Shown: piece by piece, positions 50,264 to 58,817 of the stretch | Numbering within the stretch: position 1 is the first letter of the stretch | Layout: the number at the start of each line of letters is the position of its first letter | From: Catellatospora vulcania | Lineage (GTDB): Bacteria; Actinomycetota; Actinomycetes; Mycobacteriales; Micromonosporaceae | NCBI RefSeq assembly: GCF_009720385.1 | Contig: NZ_WARX01000007.1 | Coordinates: forward strand, 310,001-374,000 | DNA: 64,000 bases | Reading direction: 5' to 3' | Made by a program: the position numbers and the translations under genes | Notes under the pieces: generated by a model | Told to the model about the DNA's origin: nothing | Database searches by the model: none | What the model saw: only the letters and a program-made list of their open reading frames with translations

Positions 50264-52429
50264 GTGAGCCGGTGGCGTGCGCTGTGGTCGCCGACTGCCG
50301 CGGTCCGGGCGGTCCGGGCGGCGGTACTGGTCCCGGCGCTGTTCGCGTTCGCGCTGCTGGTGATCAAGTCGCCGCAGGTGGCGACGTTCACGGCGTTCGG
50401 CGGCTTCGCGAGCCTGGTGCTGGCCGCGTTCGGCGGCACCCGCCGGGACCGGGCCGTGGCGCACACCATGCTCACCGCCGTGGGCGCGGTGCTGATCGTG
50501 ATCGGCACCCTGGTCAGCCACTCCGTCGTGGCAGCCGCGATCGCCACTGCGGTGGTCGCGTTCACCTCGTACTTCGCCGCCGTCATCGGCCCCAATGACG
50601 CCTCCGGCGCGGCCGCGGCGATGCTGCCCTACATGCTGGCGGCCTCGGCGGCCGCCCCGCCCGGCGTCATCGGCGACCGGGTCGCCGGCTGGTTGCTCGC
50701 GACCGGGGTCGGCGGCCTCGCCGTGGTGCTGATGGCACCGCGCTCGGCGGGCGCGGAGCTGCGCCAGGCCACCGCCACACTGGCGGTCGGGCTGGCCGAC
50801 CTGCTGGAGGCGGGGGCCCGCCGGGCCGCACTGCCGGAGCTGCGGGCCGCCGTCACCGACGCCACGCACCGGATGATGGCGCTGTTCGTGTCGACGCCGT
50901 ACCGGCCGAGCGGGCTGGTCATCGCCGACCAGGCCATGGCCGGGGCGGTCAACCAGCTGGAGTGGTGCAAGGGCCTGGTCAGCGACGGCATCGACCGCTG
51001 CGGCGACCTGCGGGACACCCCCTTGGCGCAGCGGGCCCCGCTGGAGGCGTCGGCGAAGGTGCTGCGCGAGGCGGCCGCGGTGCTGCTCGGCGCGCCGGTC
51101 GATCCGGACCTGAAGGGGCTGGAGCAGGCGCGGGTCGACAGCGTGGCCCGGCTGACCGGCCCGGGGCAGCCCGACGCGGACGCGATGGAGCTGGTCGTCG
51201 CCTTCTACGGCCAGACCACCGCCAACTGCGTGCGCGCGTTCGCCACCGACGTGCTCATCGCCACCCGCGGGGCCGACCCGCTGACCGCGGCCAGCAGCGT
51301 GCGCCGCTGGTACGGCCTGGCCCGGCCGAACCGGCCGCCGCTGCGCCGCCTGGTCACGCCCGCCGGGGTGGCCGGCATCGTGCTGCGCAACGCGAGCCTG
51401 CGCTCGGTGTGGTTCGTCAACGCGCTGCGCGGCGCCCTGGCGCTGTCCGCGGCGGTGGTGATCGTGCAGCTCAGCGGGGTGCGCAGCGGGTTCTGGGTGC
51501 TGCTGGGGGCGCTGTCGGTGCTGCGTACCAGCGCCGCGTCGACGGGCACGCAGGCGGTCAAGGCGATCGTCGGCACGGCGGCCGGGGTCGCGGCCGGCGC
51601 GGCACTGCTGCCGCTGCTGGGGCCGTCGCCGTGGGCGAGCTGGGGTGCGCTGGCGGTCGCGGTGTTCGTGGTGGCGTACGGGCCGGGCAAGCTGCCGGAC
51701 ATCGCGAGCCAGGCGGCGTTCACCGTGGTGATCCTGGTGCTCTACAACATCCTCGCGCCGACCGGCTGGACGCTGGGCCTGGTGCGGCTGCAGGACGTCG
51801 CGATCGGCTGCCTGGTCAGCCTGGTCGCCGGGTTGCTGGTCTGGCCGCGCGGGGCCGGTGACCTGGTGCGCGACGACGTCGCCGAGATGTTCCGCGAGGG
51901 CGGGGTGCACCTGACCGAGGCGGTGGCGTGGGCGCTGGGACGCCGACGGCAGCCGCCCGACCTGGAGGTGCGCGCCGCCGCGTCGGCGTTCCGGCTGGAG
52001 GACGCGTTGCGCGGCTACCTCGCCGAACCCGGTTCGAAGCGGATGGACCGGCAGGGCCTGTGGCGGCTGGTCATCTCCGGGGTGCGGCTGCGGCAGACCG
52101 CGAACGCGCTCGACGACCTGACGCCGCGCGACGCCGCCCCGGACCCGCAATGCGACGCGCTGCTGCAGCACGCCGACGCGCTCGCCGCGTTCTACGCCGG
52201 GCTCGCCGAGCAGGTCGGCAAGCCGTCGGGGCCGATGCCACCGCTGCTGGCGCCGCCGAGCCCGCCCGACGACGAGGTGCTCGGCTCGGGTGGCGACGGC
52301 ACCCCCCTGCACCGCCTGCGCCGCCGCTGGGTCGGCGAGCACCTGCGCCACCTGGAACTGCACCTGGCCGACCTGGTCGCCCCGGCCCACGCCCTGGCCG
52401 ACCAGCGCCGCCGCCCCTGGTGGCGCTGA
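50264..52429 (+). CDS. FUSC family membrane protein
   Basis: 721 residues with a duplicated membrane block: residues 20-165 (VLVPALFAFALLVIKSPQVA, AVGAVLIVIGTLVSHSVVAA, MLPYMLAASAAAPPGVIGDR) and 395-535 (RGALALSAAVVIVQLSGVRS, GFWVLLGALSVLRTSAASTG, QAAFTVVILVLYNILAPTGW). A long helical cytoplasmic part lies between (FUSC domain). Such proteins act in aromatic-acid or fusaric-acid efflux and are often without a partner in actinobacteria. It follows the LLM gene by 97 bases, so the two could share a message. Confidence 0.88.
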   Translation: MSRWRALWSPTAAVRAVRAAVLVPALFAFALLVIKSPQVATFTAFGGFASLVLAAFGGTRRDRAVAHTMLTAVGAVLIVIGTLVSHSVVAAAIATAVVAFTSYFAAVIGPNDASGAAAAMLPYMLAASAAAPPGVIGDRVAGWLLATGVGGLAVVLMAPRSAGAELRQATATLAVGLADLLEAGARRAALPELRAAVTDATHRMMALFVSTPYRPSGLVIADQAMAGAVNQLEWCKGLVSDGIDRCGDLRDTPLAQRAPLEASAKVLREAAAVLLGAPVDPDLKGLEQARVDSVARLTGPGQPDADAMELVVAFYGQTTANCVRAFATDVLIATRGADPLTAASSVRRWYGLARPNRPPLRRLVTPAGVAGIVLRNASLRSVWFVNALRGALALSAAVVIVQLSGVRSGFWVLLGALSVLRTSAASTGTQAVKAIVGTAAGVAAGAALLPLLGPSPWASWGALAVAVFVVAYGPGKLPDIASQAAFTVVILVLYNILAPTGWTLGLVRLQDVAIGCLVSLVAGLLVWPRGAGDLVRDDVAEMFREGGVHLTEAVAWALGRRRQPPDLEVRAAASAFRLEDALRGYLAEPGSKRMDRQGLWRLVISGVRLRQTANALDDLTPRDAAPDPQCDALLQHADALAAFYAGLAEQVGKPSGPMPPLLAPPSPPDDEVLGSGGDGTPLHRLRRRWVGEHLRHLELHLADLVAPAHALADQRRRPWWR

Positions 52430-52476
52430 CCCGCCTGCCCGCCCGGTGCCGATTCGCCGCCGCCCGCGGAGGTGGC

Positions 52477-52575
52477 CGCTGCCCGTGCCAAGGCTGGCGC
52501 CGCCGAGCCAAGGCCGCCGCTGCCCGCGCCAAGGCCGGTGCCGCCGCGCCAAGGCCGGCGCTGCCCGCGCCAAGA
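52477..52575. repeat. 41-base tandem repeat, 2.4 copies
   Basis: Copies at 52477-52517 and 52518-52558, with a partial third at 52559-52575, each opening CGCTGCCCG and containing GCCAAGGC twice. Only about 5 positions differ between the first two copies. The third runs directly into the family B inverted repeat, which begins at 52572. The unit length is not a multiple of 3, and no reading frame uses it. Confidence 0.7.
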
Positions 52576-52636
52576 TCGCTGTTTCGTGTCGAAAACTGGG
52601 GTCCGACCACAGATTTCGACACGAAACGGCGATCTT
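52572..52636. repeat. Family B long inverted repeat, copy 3 (terminator-like)
   Basis: Arms 52572-52594 and 52614-52636, 23 bases with one mismatch, spacer 19 bases, exactly the layout of the copy at 3802. The outer 14 bases AAGATCGCTGTTTC are identical to that copy; the inner bases differ but pair with each other. It sits between the convergent FUSC and TolB-like genes. Confidence 0.75.
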
Positions 52637-52664
52637 GACCCGGTGCCGACCCCGGCCGCGCCGA

Positions 52665-53645
52665 TCAGCCGAGGGCGGCGGGGGATTCGGCCTGGTTGAG
52701 GAGGAGGGTCGGTTGGCCGGTGCCGTCGGCGGGGACGGACCAGATCGACGGGGTGCCGTCGGGGCCGCGCAGGGTGTATGCGACCGTGCGGTCGTCGAGC
52801 CACGCCGCCTGGTCGTCGACGCTGGTCGTCTCGGCCAGGTTGGTCACCGCCATGGTGGCCAGGTCCAGCACGGACAGCCGCCAGCCGCGCTGCGGGTCGC
52901 CGCCGACCGCCTGCTTGAACGCGATCCGGGTGCCGTCGGGCGACAGCGACGGGCATTCGACGTTGTCGGTGATCGTGCGCACCGTGCGGTCGGCGAAGTC
53001 GCCGAGGACCAGGTAGCGCTTGCCGCCGGTGGCCATGGTCGCGTAGAACGCGTTGTCGTCGGCGGTGAAGGTCACGCCCCAGAAGTTGACGTCGACATTG
53101 CGGTAGCCGCGCCCTTCCCGGGTGACGGCGAACTCCTCCAGCGTGCTGACCAGCGTGCCGGTGCGGGTGTCCAGGATGCCGGTGCGGGTGGAGAAGCCGC
53201 CGCTGCTGTAGGAGTCGCCGCCGACGAAGGTGGTCCAGGCGACCATCCGGCCGCTGGCTGACACCCGGGCGCGGTTGGGCAGTCCGGGCACCGCGAACGA
53301 GCGGGTCGGCCGCAGCTCGCGGTCCAGCACCACCAGCTGGTACGACCAGGCCGTTTCCGGCTGGATGCACACTCCGGTCCCGGCGGCGGCGTAGACGCGT
53401 ACACACTCCACGCCGGACACCTGCCGGGCACCGGACGGTTCGCCGCGCGCGACGGTGGCCGCGCGGCGGTCGGTGACGACCAGCAGCCGCGGCCCGGGGT
53501 CCAGGGTGACCGCCGCGGCCGGAACGGTGTCCGGGCCGTCGGCCCGGTCCTTGGCGAGGTGTATGTACCCGATGGCGACGGCGGCCAGCAGCACCGTGGT
53601 GGCGGCGGCGAGCGTGACCCGGGCGCGCGTGGTGAGTTCGGTCAT
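52665..53645 (-). CDS. TolB-like beta-propeller protein with N-terminal membrane anchor
   Basis: 326 residues from ATG 53645, overlapping the MFS stop (ATGA). A signal/anchor (VTLAAATTVLLAAVAIGYIH, residues 8-28) is followed by a WD/TolB-type propeller: LPNRARVSASGRMVAWTTFV, SLSPDGTRIAFKQAVGGDPQ, LDLATMAVTNLAETTSVDDQ and WLDDRTVAYTLRGPDGTPSI. A DPG-RLLVVTDRR start and two Cys (VECVRVYAAAGTGVCI) appear early. It presents an extracytoplasmic domain that binds protein or glycan; the role is unknown. It is translationally coupled to the MFS gene. Confidence 0.82.
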   Translation of the reverse strand: MTELTTRARVTLAAATTVLLAAVAIGYIHLAKDRADGPDTVPAAAVTLDPGPRLLVVTDRRAATVARGEPSGARQVSGVECVRVYAAAGTGVCIQPETAWSYQLVVLDRELRPTRSFAVPGLPNRARVSASGRMVAWTTFVGGDSYSSGGFSTRTGILDTRTGTLVSTLEEFAVTREGRGYRNVDVNFWGVTFTADDNAFYATMATGGKRYLVLGDFADRTVRTITDNVECPSLSPDGTRIAFKQAVGGDPQRGWRLSVLDLATMAVTNLAETTSVDDQAAWLDDRTVAYTLRGPDGTPSIWSVPADGTGQPTLLLNQAESPAALG

Positions 53646-55068
53646 CGCCGGGCCCCCGTATTGCGTCCGGCCCGGTCCGTGCCGGCCGGTGCCGCGGGCG
53701 TCGTGCCGGGGTGTGCCGGAGAGGTCGCGCCGGAGCGTGCAGGCGGTGTCGGATCGGTCGGGTCGGTCGGGTCGGTGTCGGTCGGATCGCCGGGTTCGGG
53801 CGGTGCGGCGGCCGCGGGGCGTGGACTGCCGGGCCGCCGCCGCAGCAGGAGCAGGGTCGCGGCCACGGCGGCGACGACTGCGGCGGCCGCGACGCGGGAC
53901 GCGGTGGCCGGTCCCCAGGTCTGCCAGGCGAGGCCGAACAGGACCGAGGAGACCAGGTAGGCCAGCGCCTGGCCGGTCTGGATCAGCGCGATGCCGGTGG
54001 TGCGCAGCCGGTCCGGCAGCACCGGCCCGGCCAGCGCCATCAGGATCCCGTCGGTCGCGGCGTAGAACAGGCCGTACAGGCCGAGGGTCACCACCAGCAG
54101 CGGCGTTCCGCCCAGCGGGCCGAACAGCAGCAGGTACGCCGCGGTCAGCGCGACGTAGCCGCCGAGCATCACGGGCAGCCGGCCGACCTTGTCGGCGAGC
54201 ACGCCCAGCGGGGCGGCCAGCAGCAGGTAGCCGAGGCTGGTCCCGGCGGCCAGCAGCGGGAACCACACGGTGCTCAGCTCCTCGCGCCGCTGCAGCAGCA
54301 GGTACACGAAGCCGTCACCGATGGTGGCCAGGCCGAGCAGGCAGGCGGCGATCACGAGCCGCCGCACGGGGGCGTCGCGCAGCAGCGTCGCGGCTTCGCG
54401 TACGGACACCTTCGCGGTGGCGGGCACCGCCTCGCGGCGGTCCCGGACGAACAGCACCAGCACCATCACGCCCAGGGCCGCGACGCAGAAGCTGACCACG
54501 AACACGGCGTCGAACGAGTTCGCGGCCAGCGCCAGCACACCGAGCGCGACCAGCGGCCCGAGGAACGCCCCGACACTGTCCATGGCCCGGTGCACGCCGA
54601 ATGCGCGGCCCAGCGCCTCCGGCGGCGTGGACAGCGTGATCATGGCGTCGCGCGGTGCGGCGCGCAGGCCCTTGCCGGTGCGGTCGGCGGCGATGACCAG
54701 CCCGATCGCGGGCACCGAGCGGCCCGCGGCCAGCAGCGCGAGTTTCGCCACGGCGGACAGGCCGTAGCCGAGGACCGCCACGTTCTTGCGGCGGCGGGTG
54801 CGGTCGGCGACGTAGCCGCCGACCAGCCTCAGCAGCGCGGTCGCTCCGGTGTAGACGCCGTCGATCATGCCGTACGCGAGCGGGCTCAGTTGCAGGCCCA
54901 GCACAGGTACAGCGGCAGGATCGCGGTGACCATCTCGGACGAGACGTCGGTGATCAGGCTGACCGTGCCCAGCGCGAAGACGTTCGCGCCGACCTTGGCG
55001 AAGCGGCGTCGTCCGGATCTGTCCGCCGGGGGTGTGGCGGCCGGACTGGTGACGGTGGACAGGTACAC
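53642..55068 (-). pseudogene. MFS transporter gene with apparent one-base frameshift
   Basis: The N-terminal part is read from GTG 55068 (GGGAGGAG upstream): FALGTVSLITDVSSEMVTAI then LPLYL. At about 54899-54905 the frame breaks: it continues as CWACN and stops, while a second frame reads on as LGLQLSPLAYGMIDGVYTGA to the stop at 53642. Inserting one base (C on the plus strand near 54904) restores LPLYLVLGLQLSPLAYG. The joined protein would be about 475 residues with 12 membrane helices and MFS features (VGGYVADRTRRRKNVAVLG, ADRTGKGLRAAPRDAMI). Either a real recent mutation or a sequencing or assembly error; everything else is intact and coupled to the TolB-like gene. The C-terminal tail is Pro/Thr/Asp-rich. 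Confidence 0.82.
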
Positions 55069-55400
55069 GCGGTGACGCTCCTCCCGCGGCTGGCGTCCGC
55101 GACGGCGATGCAGGTGGCCGACCCGGACCGTCCGTCGGCCACCGCTGTCGCGGCACGCCGCGGGCACCCCGCGTCGGGCACATCCTGAGCCGCCCGCGGT
55201 ACGCAGGGCCCTCGCGCACACCACCACGGGGCGTGCTTCCGATGAACAGACGGTGTCACGGCAGCCGGTCGGCTGTGGACGCTCATCCGACTCACCCATG
55301 CTGTTCACCCGAACGTGTGCCGCCTGTTTCCGGGCCTCCCTACATTCCTCGCACGGCTGTGCCGATCGCGCAGCCGTACACCCCCAGAAGGGCTCGAGTC

Positions 55401-56798
55401 ATGGGAATCCGCAAGGGCCGCCTGGCCTTGACGGCGGGCACGGCGCTCGTGCTGACCGCCGCCACGGTCGCCACGGTGCTGACGGTGTCGGCGCAGACCG
55501 CCAGCGCCGCGACGTCCACCTTCACCCCGGCGGCCGACACCTACGTGCAGGCCGACACTGCGTCGACCAACTACGGCACCTCCGTGCAGATCACCGTCGA
55601 CAGCTCGCCGCAGCGGCAGATGTTCCTGCGCTTCACGGTCAGCGGTGTCAGCGGCACGGTGACCAGCGCGAAGCTGCGGCTGCGGCACATCAGCGGCAAC
55701 GACGGCAGCGTCGCCGGCGGCACGTTCCGCGCGATGTCGAACACGTCGTGGTCGGAGACCTCCACGACCTGGAACAACAAGCCGGCCCTGGACGGGGTGT
55801 CGCTGGGCAGCCTCGGCTCCGTCGTCGCCAACGGCTGGTACGAGGTCGACGTGACCTCGTACGTCACCGGCAACGGCTCGTTCAGCATCGGCGCCAGCTC
55901 GACCAACAGCGACGGCGCGTACTACGACACCCGGGAGTCCGGAGCGGACTCGCCGCAGCTGGTGGTGACCACCGGCACGACGCCGTCGCCGAGCCCGTCG
56001 ACGCCGCCGTCCGGTGACCCGGTGCTGGTCGGCGCGGGTGACATCGCGGACTCCGGCTCGGGCGACACCGCGACCGCGGCGCTGCTGGACGGCATCTCCG
56101 GCACGGTCTTCACCACCGGCGACAACGTCTACACCAACGGCACCGCCTCGGAGTTCAGCAGCTACTACAACCCGACCTGGGGCCGCCACAAGGCGCGCAC
56201 CCGGCCCGCGCCCGGCAACCACGACTACAACACCTCGGGCGCGACCGGCTACTACAACTACTTCGGCTCGGTCGCCGGTCCGTCGGGTCAGGGGTACTAC
56301 TCCTACGACCTGGGCAACTGGCACGTCGTGTCGCTGAACTCGAACATCAGCATGTCGGCGGGCTCGGCCCAGGAGACCTGGCTGCGCAACGACCTGGCCG
56401 CCAGCGGCAAGCCGTGCACGATCGCGTACTGGCACCACCCGCTGTTCACCTCGGGCGCCAACCACGCCCCGTCCACCTCGACCCGCCCGCTGTACCAGGC
56501 GCTGTACGACTACAACGCCGACGTCGTCGTCTGGGGTCACAACCACCAGTACGAGCGCTTCGCGCCGATGAACCCGAGCGGCGCGGCGGACAGTTCCCGC
56601 GGCATGCGCTCGTTCGTGGCGGGCATGGGCGGCGCGGGCTTCTACGGCTTCGGCACCATCGCGCCCAACAGCCAGGCCCGCAACAGCGACACCTGGGGCG
56701 TCCTGAAGTTCACCCTGCACGCCAACACCTACGACTGGCAGTTCGTCCCCCAGTCCGGCAAAACCTACAACGACACCGGCACCGGCACCTGCCACTGA
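55401..56798 (+). CDS. Secreted metallophosphoesterase with N-terminal DNRLRE (CBM96-like) domain
   Basis: 465 residues from ATG 55401 (AGAAGGG upstream). Signal peptide 1-36 (ending TASAA). Residues 38-195 are a DNRLRE domain: TPAADTYVQADTASTNYGTS, QMFLRFTVSGVSGTVTSAKL and WYEVDVTSYVTGNGSFSIGA, a fold that binds glycans or carries repeats on secreted proteins. After a Ser/Pro linker, residues 205-460 form a metallophosphoesterase: GDIADSG (metal Asp), TGDNVYTNG, PGNHDYNTS, WHHPLFTSG and VVWGHNHQYERFAP. It likely removes phosphate from extracellular organic phosphates, possibly glycan-linked. A family A hairpin follows. Confidence 0.9.
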   Translation: MGIRKGRLALTAGTALVLTAATVATVLTVSAQTASAATSTFTPAADTYVQADTASTNYGTSVQITVDSSPQRQMFLRFTVSGVSGTVTSAKLRLRHISGNDGSVAGGTFRAMSNTSWSETSTTWNNKPALDGVSLGSLGSVVANGWYEVDVTSYVTGNGSFSIGASSTNSDGAYYDTRESGADSPQLVVTTGTTPSPSPSTPPSGDPVLVGAGDIADSGSGDTATAALLDGISGTVFTTGDNVYTNGTASEFSSYYNPTWGRHKARTRPAPGNHDYNTSGATGYYNYFGSVAGPSGQGYYSYDLGNWHVVSLNSNISMSAGSAQETWLRNDLAASGKPCTIAYWHHPLFTSGANHAPSTSTRPLYQALYDYNADVVVWGHNHQYERFAPMNPSGAADSSRGMRSFVAGMGGAGFYGFGTIAPNSQARNSDTWGVLKFTLHANTYDWQFVPQSGKTYNDTGTGTCH

Positions 56799-56805
56799 CA
56801 AGCTG

Positions 56806-56856
56806 AAGGAAGGGCACCTTCACATCGCTCCGCGATGTAGAAGGTGCCCTTCTTAA
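56806..56856. terminator. Family A hairpin, copy 5
   Basis: Outer stem AAGGGCACCTTC (56810-56821) with GAAGGTGCCCTT (56840-56851); inner stem ACATCGC (56822-56828) with GCGATGT (56832-56838), loop TCC. The inner stem differs from copy 1 (TTAT with ATAA) but still pairs. It starts 7 bases after the phosphoesterase stop and ends CTTAACG. Confidence 0.8.
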
Positions 56857-56933
56857 CGCCTCACCCCGCGGATGCAGGAGTTGTCCGCGGCTCAGGCCGT
56901 GCGGGGAGCAGAACGGTCGTTTAGGGTGGCCCG

Positions 56934-58124
56934 ATGTCGATTCCCCGCAGATCCCTCCTGACCGGACTGATCGCCCTGCCCGCCGTCGGCGCGACCGGCG
57001 CCCTGATCGGCGCGAGCCCGGCCGCGGCAGCCCCCGCCTCGATCGACCGGACCGCGTTCAAGCTGCGCCGCCGCGCCGGCTCCTACGCCACGGCGATCGC
57101 CGGGCTGGACGCCGCCCTGCCCAACGTCAGCGTCCAGGCCGTCCTCGACGACGGCAACCGCGTCGCCACGCGGATCGCCGGGAGCGAGGGCACCGGCTTG
57201 GTCACCAACTTCGCCGCCGGCTTCCGCTTCGAGAGCGGCGACGACAACACCGCCGAATGGATCCCGCAGGGCATCACCACCAGCTCCGACGCGCTCGACG
57301 CCGGGGTGTACGAGGAGCGCAAGGCCGTGCTCGTCTCCTGGTACTCCACCGGCGTCGACGGGCAGAAGGGCGTACGCGTCAGCTTCGTCAACCGCACCGA
57401 CCCGGCCGCCCCGCGCTACCGGCACGTGCTGCTCGTGGAGCCGTACACCTCCGGCGGCGTGCACAGCTACCGCCCCGTCAACATCCACGCGGGCGGCATC
57501 GCCTGGTACGGACACCACCTCTACGTCGTCGACACCAGCAACGGCCTGCGCATCTTCGACCTGAACCACCTGTGGCAGGTGTCCAGCTCGGTGTCGACGG
57601 CGTGCGGTCGCCAGTCCGACGGCAGCTACCAGGCTTTCGGCTACAAGTACGTGCTCCCGCAGTCGCTGGCCTACGACCAGGTCGGCACGGGCGGCCTGCG
57701 CTTCTCGTTCATCTCCCTGGACCGCACCACCACGCCGGACAGCTTCCTGGTGGGGGAGTACGCCAACCCCGGCACGGGCACCCGCCTGGTCCGCTGGGGC
57801 GTCGACTACACCGACCGTGAGCTGGTCCACGACAGCGGCTCCACCACCGACGCGACCGCGAGCTGGGCCTACCGCGTGGACGTGACCTCGATGCAGGGCG
57901 CGCTCAGCCTCAACGGCAAGTACTTCCTGTCCACCAGCGACGGCGCGAGCAACGACGGCGACCTGGGCACCTGGACACCGGGCGGCAGCGTCGTCATGCA
58001 CTACGACACGCTGCCCATCGGCACCGAGGACTTCACCTACCGCAGCAACACCGACGAGCTCTGGACCGTCTCCGAGCACGCCGGCCACCGCATGGCGATC
58101 TCCGTCAAGGCGGGGGCCTTCTGA
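56934..58124 (+). CDS. Tat-exported beta-propeller-like secreted protein
   Basis: 396 residues from ATG 56934. Tat signal PRRSLLTGLIALP, ending AAAAPAS (about residue 34). The rest is a beta-rich domain with repeated blades, e.g. AEWIPQGITTSSDALDAGVY, KAVLVSWYSTGVDGQKGVRV, IHAGGIAWYGHHLYVVDTSN, SLAYDQVGTGGLRFSFISLD and YRVDVTSMQGALSLNGKYFL. The layout matches lactonase- or secreted-protein propellers of actinobacteria annotated as secreted of unknown function. Extracellular, substrate unknown. The gap upstream (56857-56933) holds no clear promoter motif. Confidence 0.78.
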   Translation: MSIPRRSLLTGLIALPAVGATGALIGASPAAAAPASIDRTAFKLRRRAGSYATAIAGLDAALPNVSVQAVLDDGNRVATRIAGSEGTGLVTNFAAGFRFESGDDNTAEWIPQGITTSSDALDAGVYEERKAVLVSWYSTGVDGQKGVRVSFVNRTDPAAPRYRHVLLVEPYTSGGVHSYRPVNIHAGGIAWYGHHLYVVDTSNGLRIFDLNHLWQVSSSVSTACGRQSDGSYQAFGYKYVLPQSLAYDQVGTGGLRFSFISLDRTTTPDSFLVGEYANPGTGTRLVRWGVDYTDRELVHDSGSTTDATASWAYRVDVTSMQGALSLNGKYFLSTSDGASNDGDLGTWTPGGSVVMHYDTLPIGTEDFTYRSNTDELWTVSEHAGHRMAISVKAGAF

Positions 58125-58142
58125 ACCCGGGGGTAAATGCGA

Positions 58143-58184
58143 TCTTGCGCGAGCTGCGGGTGTGCCCCGACAGCTCGCGCAAGA
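58143..58184. terminator. Hairpin after the Tat-exported propeller gene
   Basis: Perfect 14-base arms TCTTGCGCGAGCTG (58143-58156) and CAGCTCGCGCAAGA (58171-58184), loop 14 bases. It begins 19 bases after the stop. It contains the motif GATCTTG, reminiscent of the family B ends but inside out. Confidence 0.55.
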
Positions 58185-58247
58185 CGGTTCGCTGGTGGTG
58201 CGGTCACACCGGGTGCCCCGTGTTCCCGGTGTTGGGGTCATAACGCG

Positions 58248-58550
58248 TCAGGGGCGTGGGCAAAGCCGGATGGCGGCGGCCGGGATGGCCCGGCAAGCGG
58301 CCGCGGCGGTGTCGGGGCACCACTGCGCGACCTGCGGGCCACCGGCCCAGGGGTTGGCGGGCCATCGGAATTGCTGGTCGAGCACGCCGCTGACCTGGTG
58401 CCTCCGCGCCGCCAGGTACTTCGCGTGCCGTCCGGTGATCGTCCGTCCGGTCTCGACTCCGTTGCCGAGTTCGGGTGCGGCCTCGTCGAACAGCTGCCGG
58501 ATCTCGGCGAACCGGGTCTCGACGTAGGCCGGTGGATGTCGGTAGTTCAT
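58248..58550 (-). CDS. Hypothetical protein, 100 aa
   Basis: Reading from ATG 58550 (MNYRHPPAYVETRFAEIRQL). Contains TITGRHAKYLAARRHQVSGV and a C-terminal part with two Cys (QWCPDTAAAACRAIPAAAIR). There is no signal peptide, and no family is recognised. A longer frame reaches 58640 but lacks a ribosome site. It is a lone minus-strand gene and less certain than its neighbours, though codon use is normal. Confidence 0.5.
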   Translation of the reverse strand: MNYRHPPAYVETRFAEIRQLFDEAAPELGNGVETGRTITGRHAKYLAARRHQVSGVLDQQFRWPANPWAGGPQVAQWCPDTAAAACRAIPAAAIRLCPRP

Positions 58551-58817
58551 GGACCGAACGGTAGGACCACCGCACAAGCCTGTCGATGAATTTTCGGCCG
58601 CGGAGGCCACCGCGGGCGCATCCCGTGACGTAACTCCCATGAGGACGAGCCTCGGCCGCGTACTGTTACATTTTTTGTTTCATCAACGCGGCATTATGTT
58701 CCACCAATCCGTTGACACCCGAACGCGGGAAGTGTTGGCTGGCGGACGCCGTCGTGGCGATGAGGGCACTCGCGGCAGCACGTCCACACCATGCCGCGAC
58801 GCCCCAGGGAAGGCACC
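58551..58817. other. Intergenic region (267 bases) upstream of GH3
   Basis: An AT-rich patch at 58664-58700 contains TTACATTTTTTGTTTCAT, unusual for this window. A TTGACA at 58712-58717 followed after 17 bases by TTGGCT (58735-58740) is a candidate promoter for the GH3 gene, which would leave a leader of about 70 bases. No gene is seen. Confidence 0.45.
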
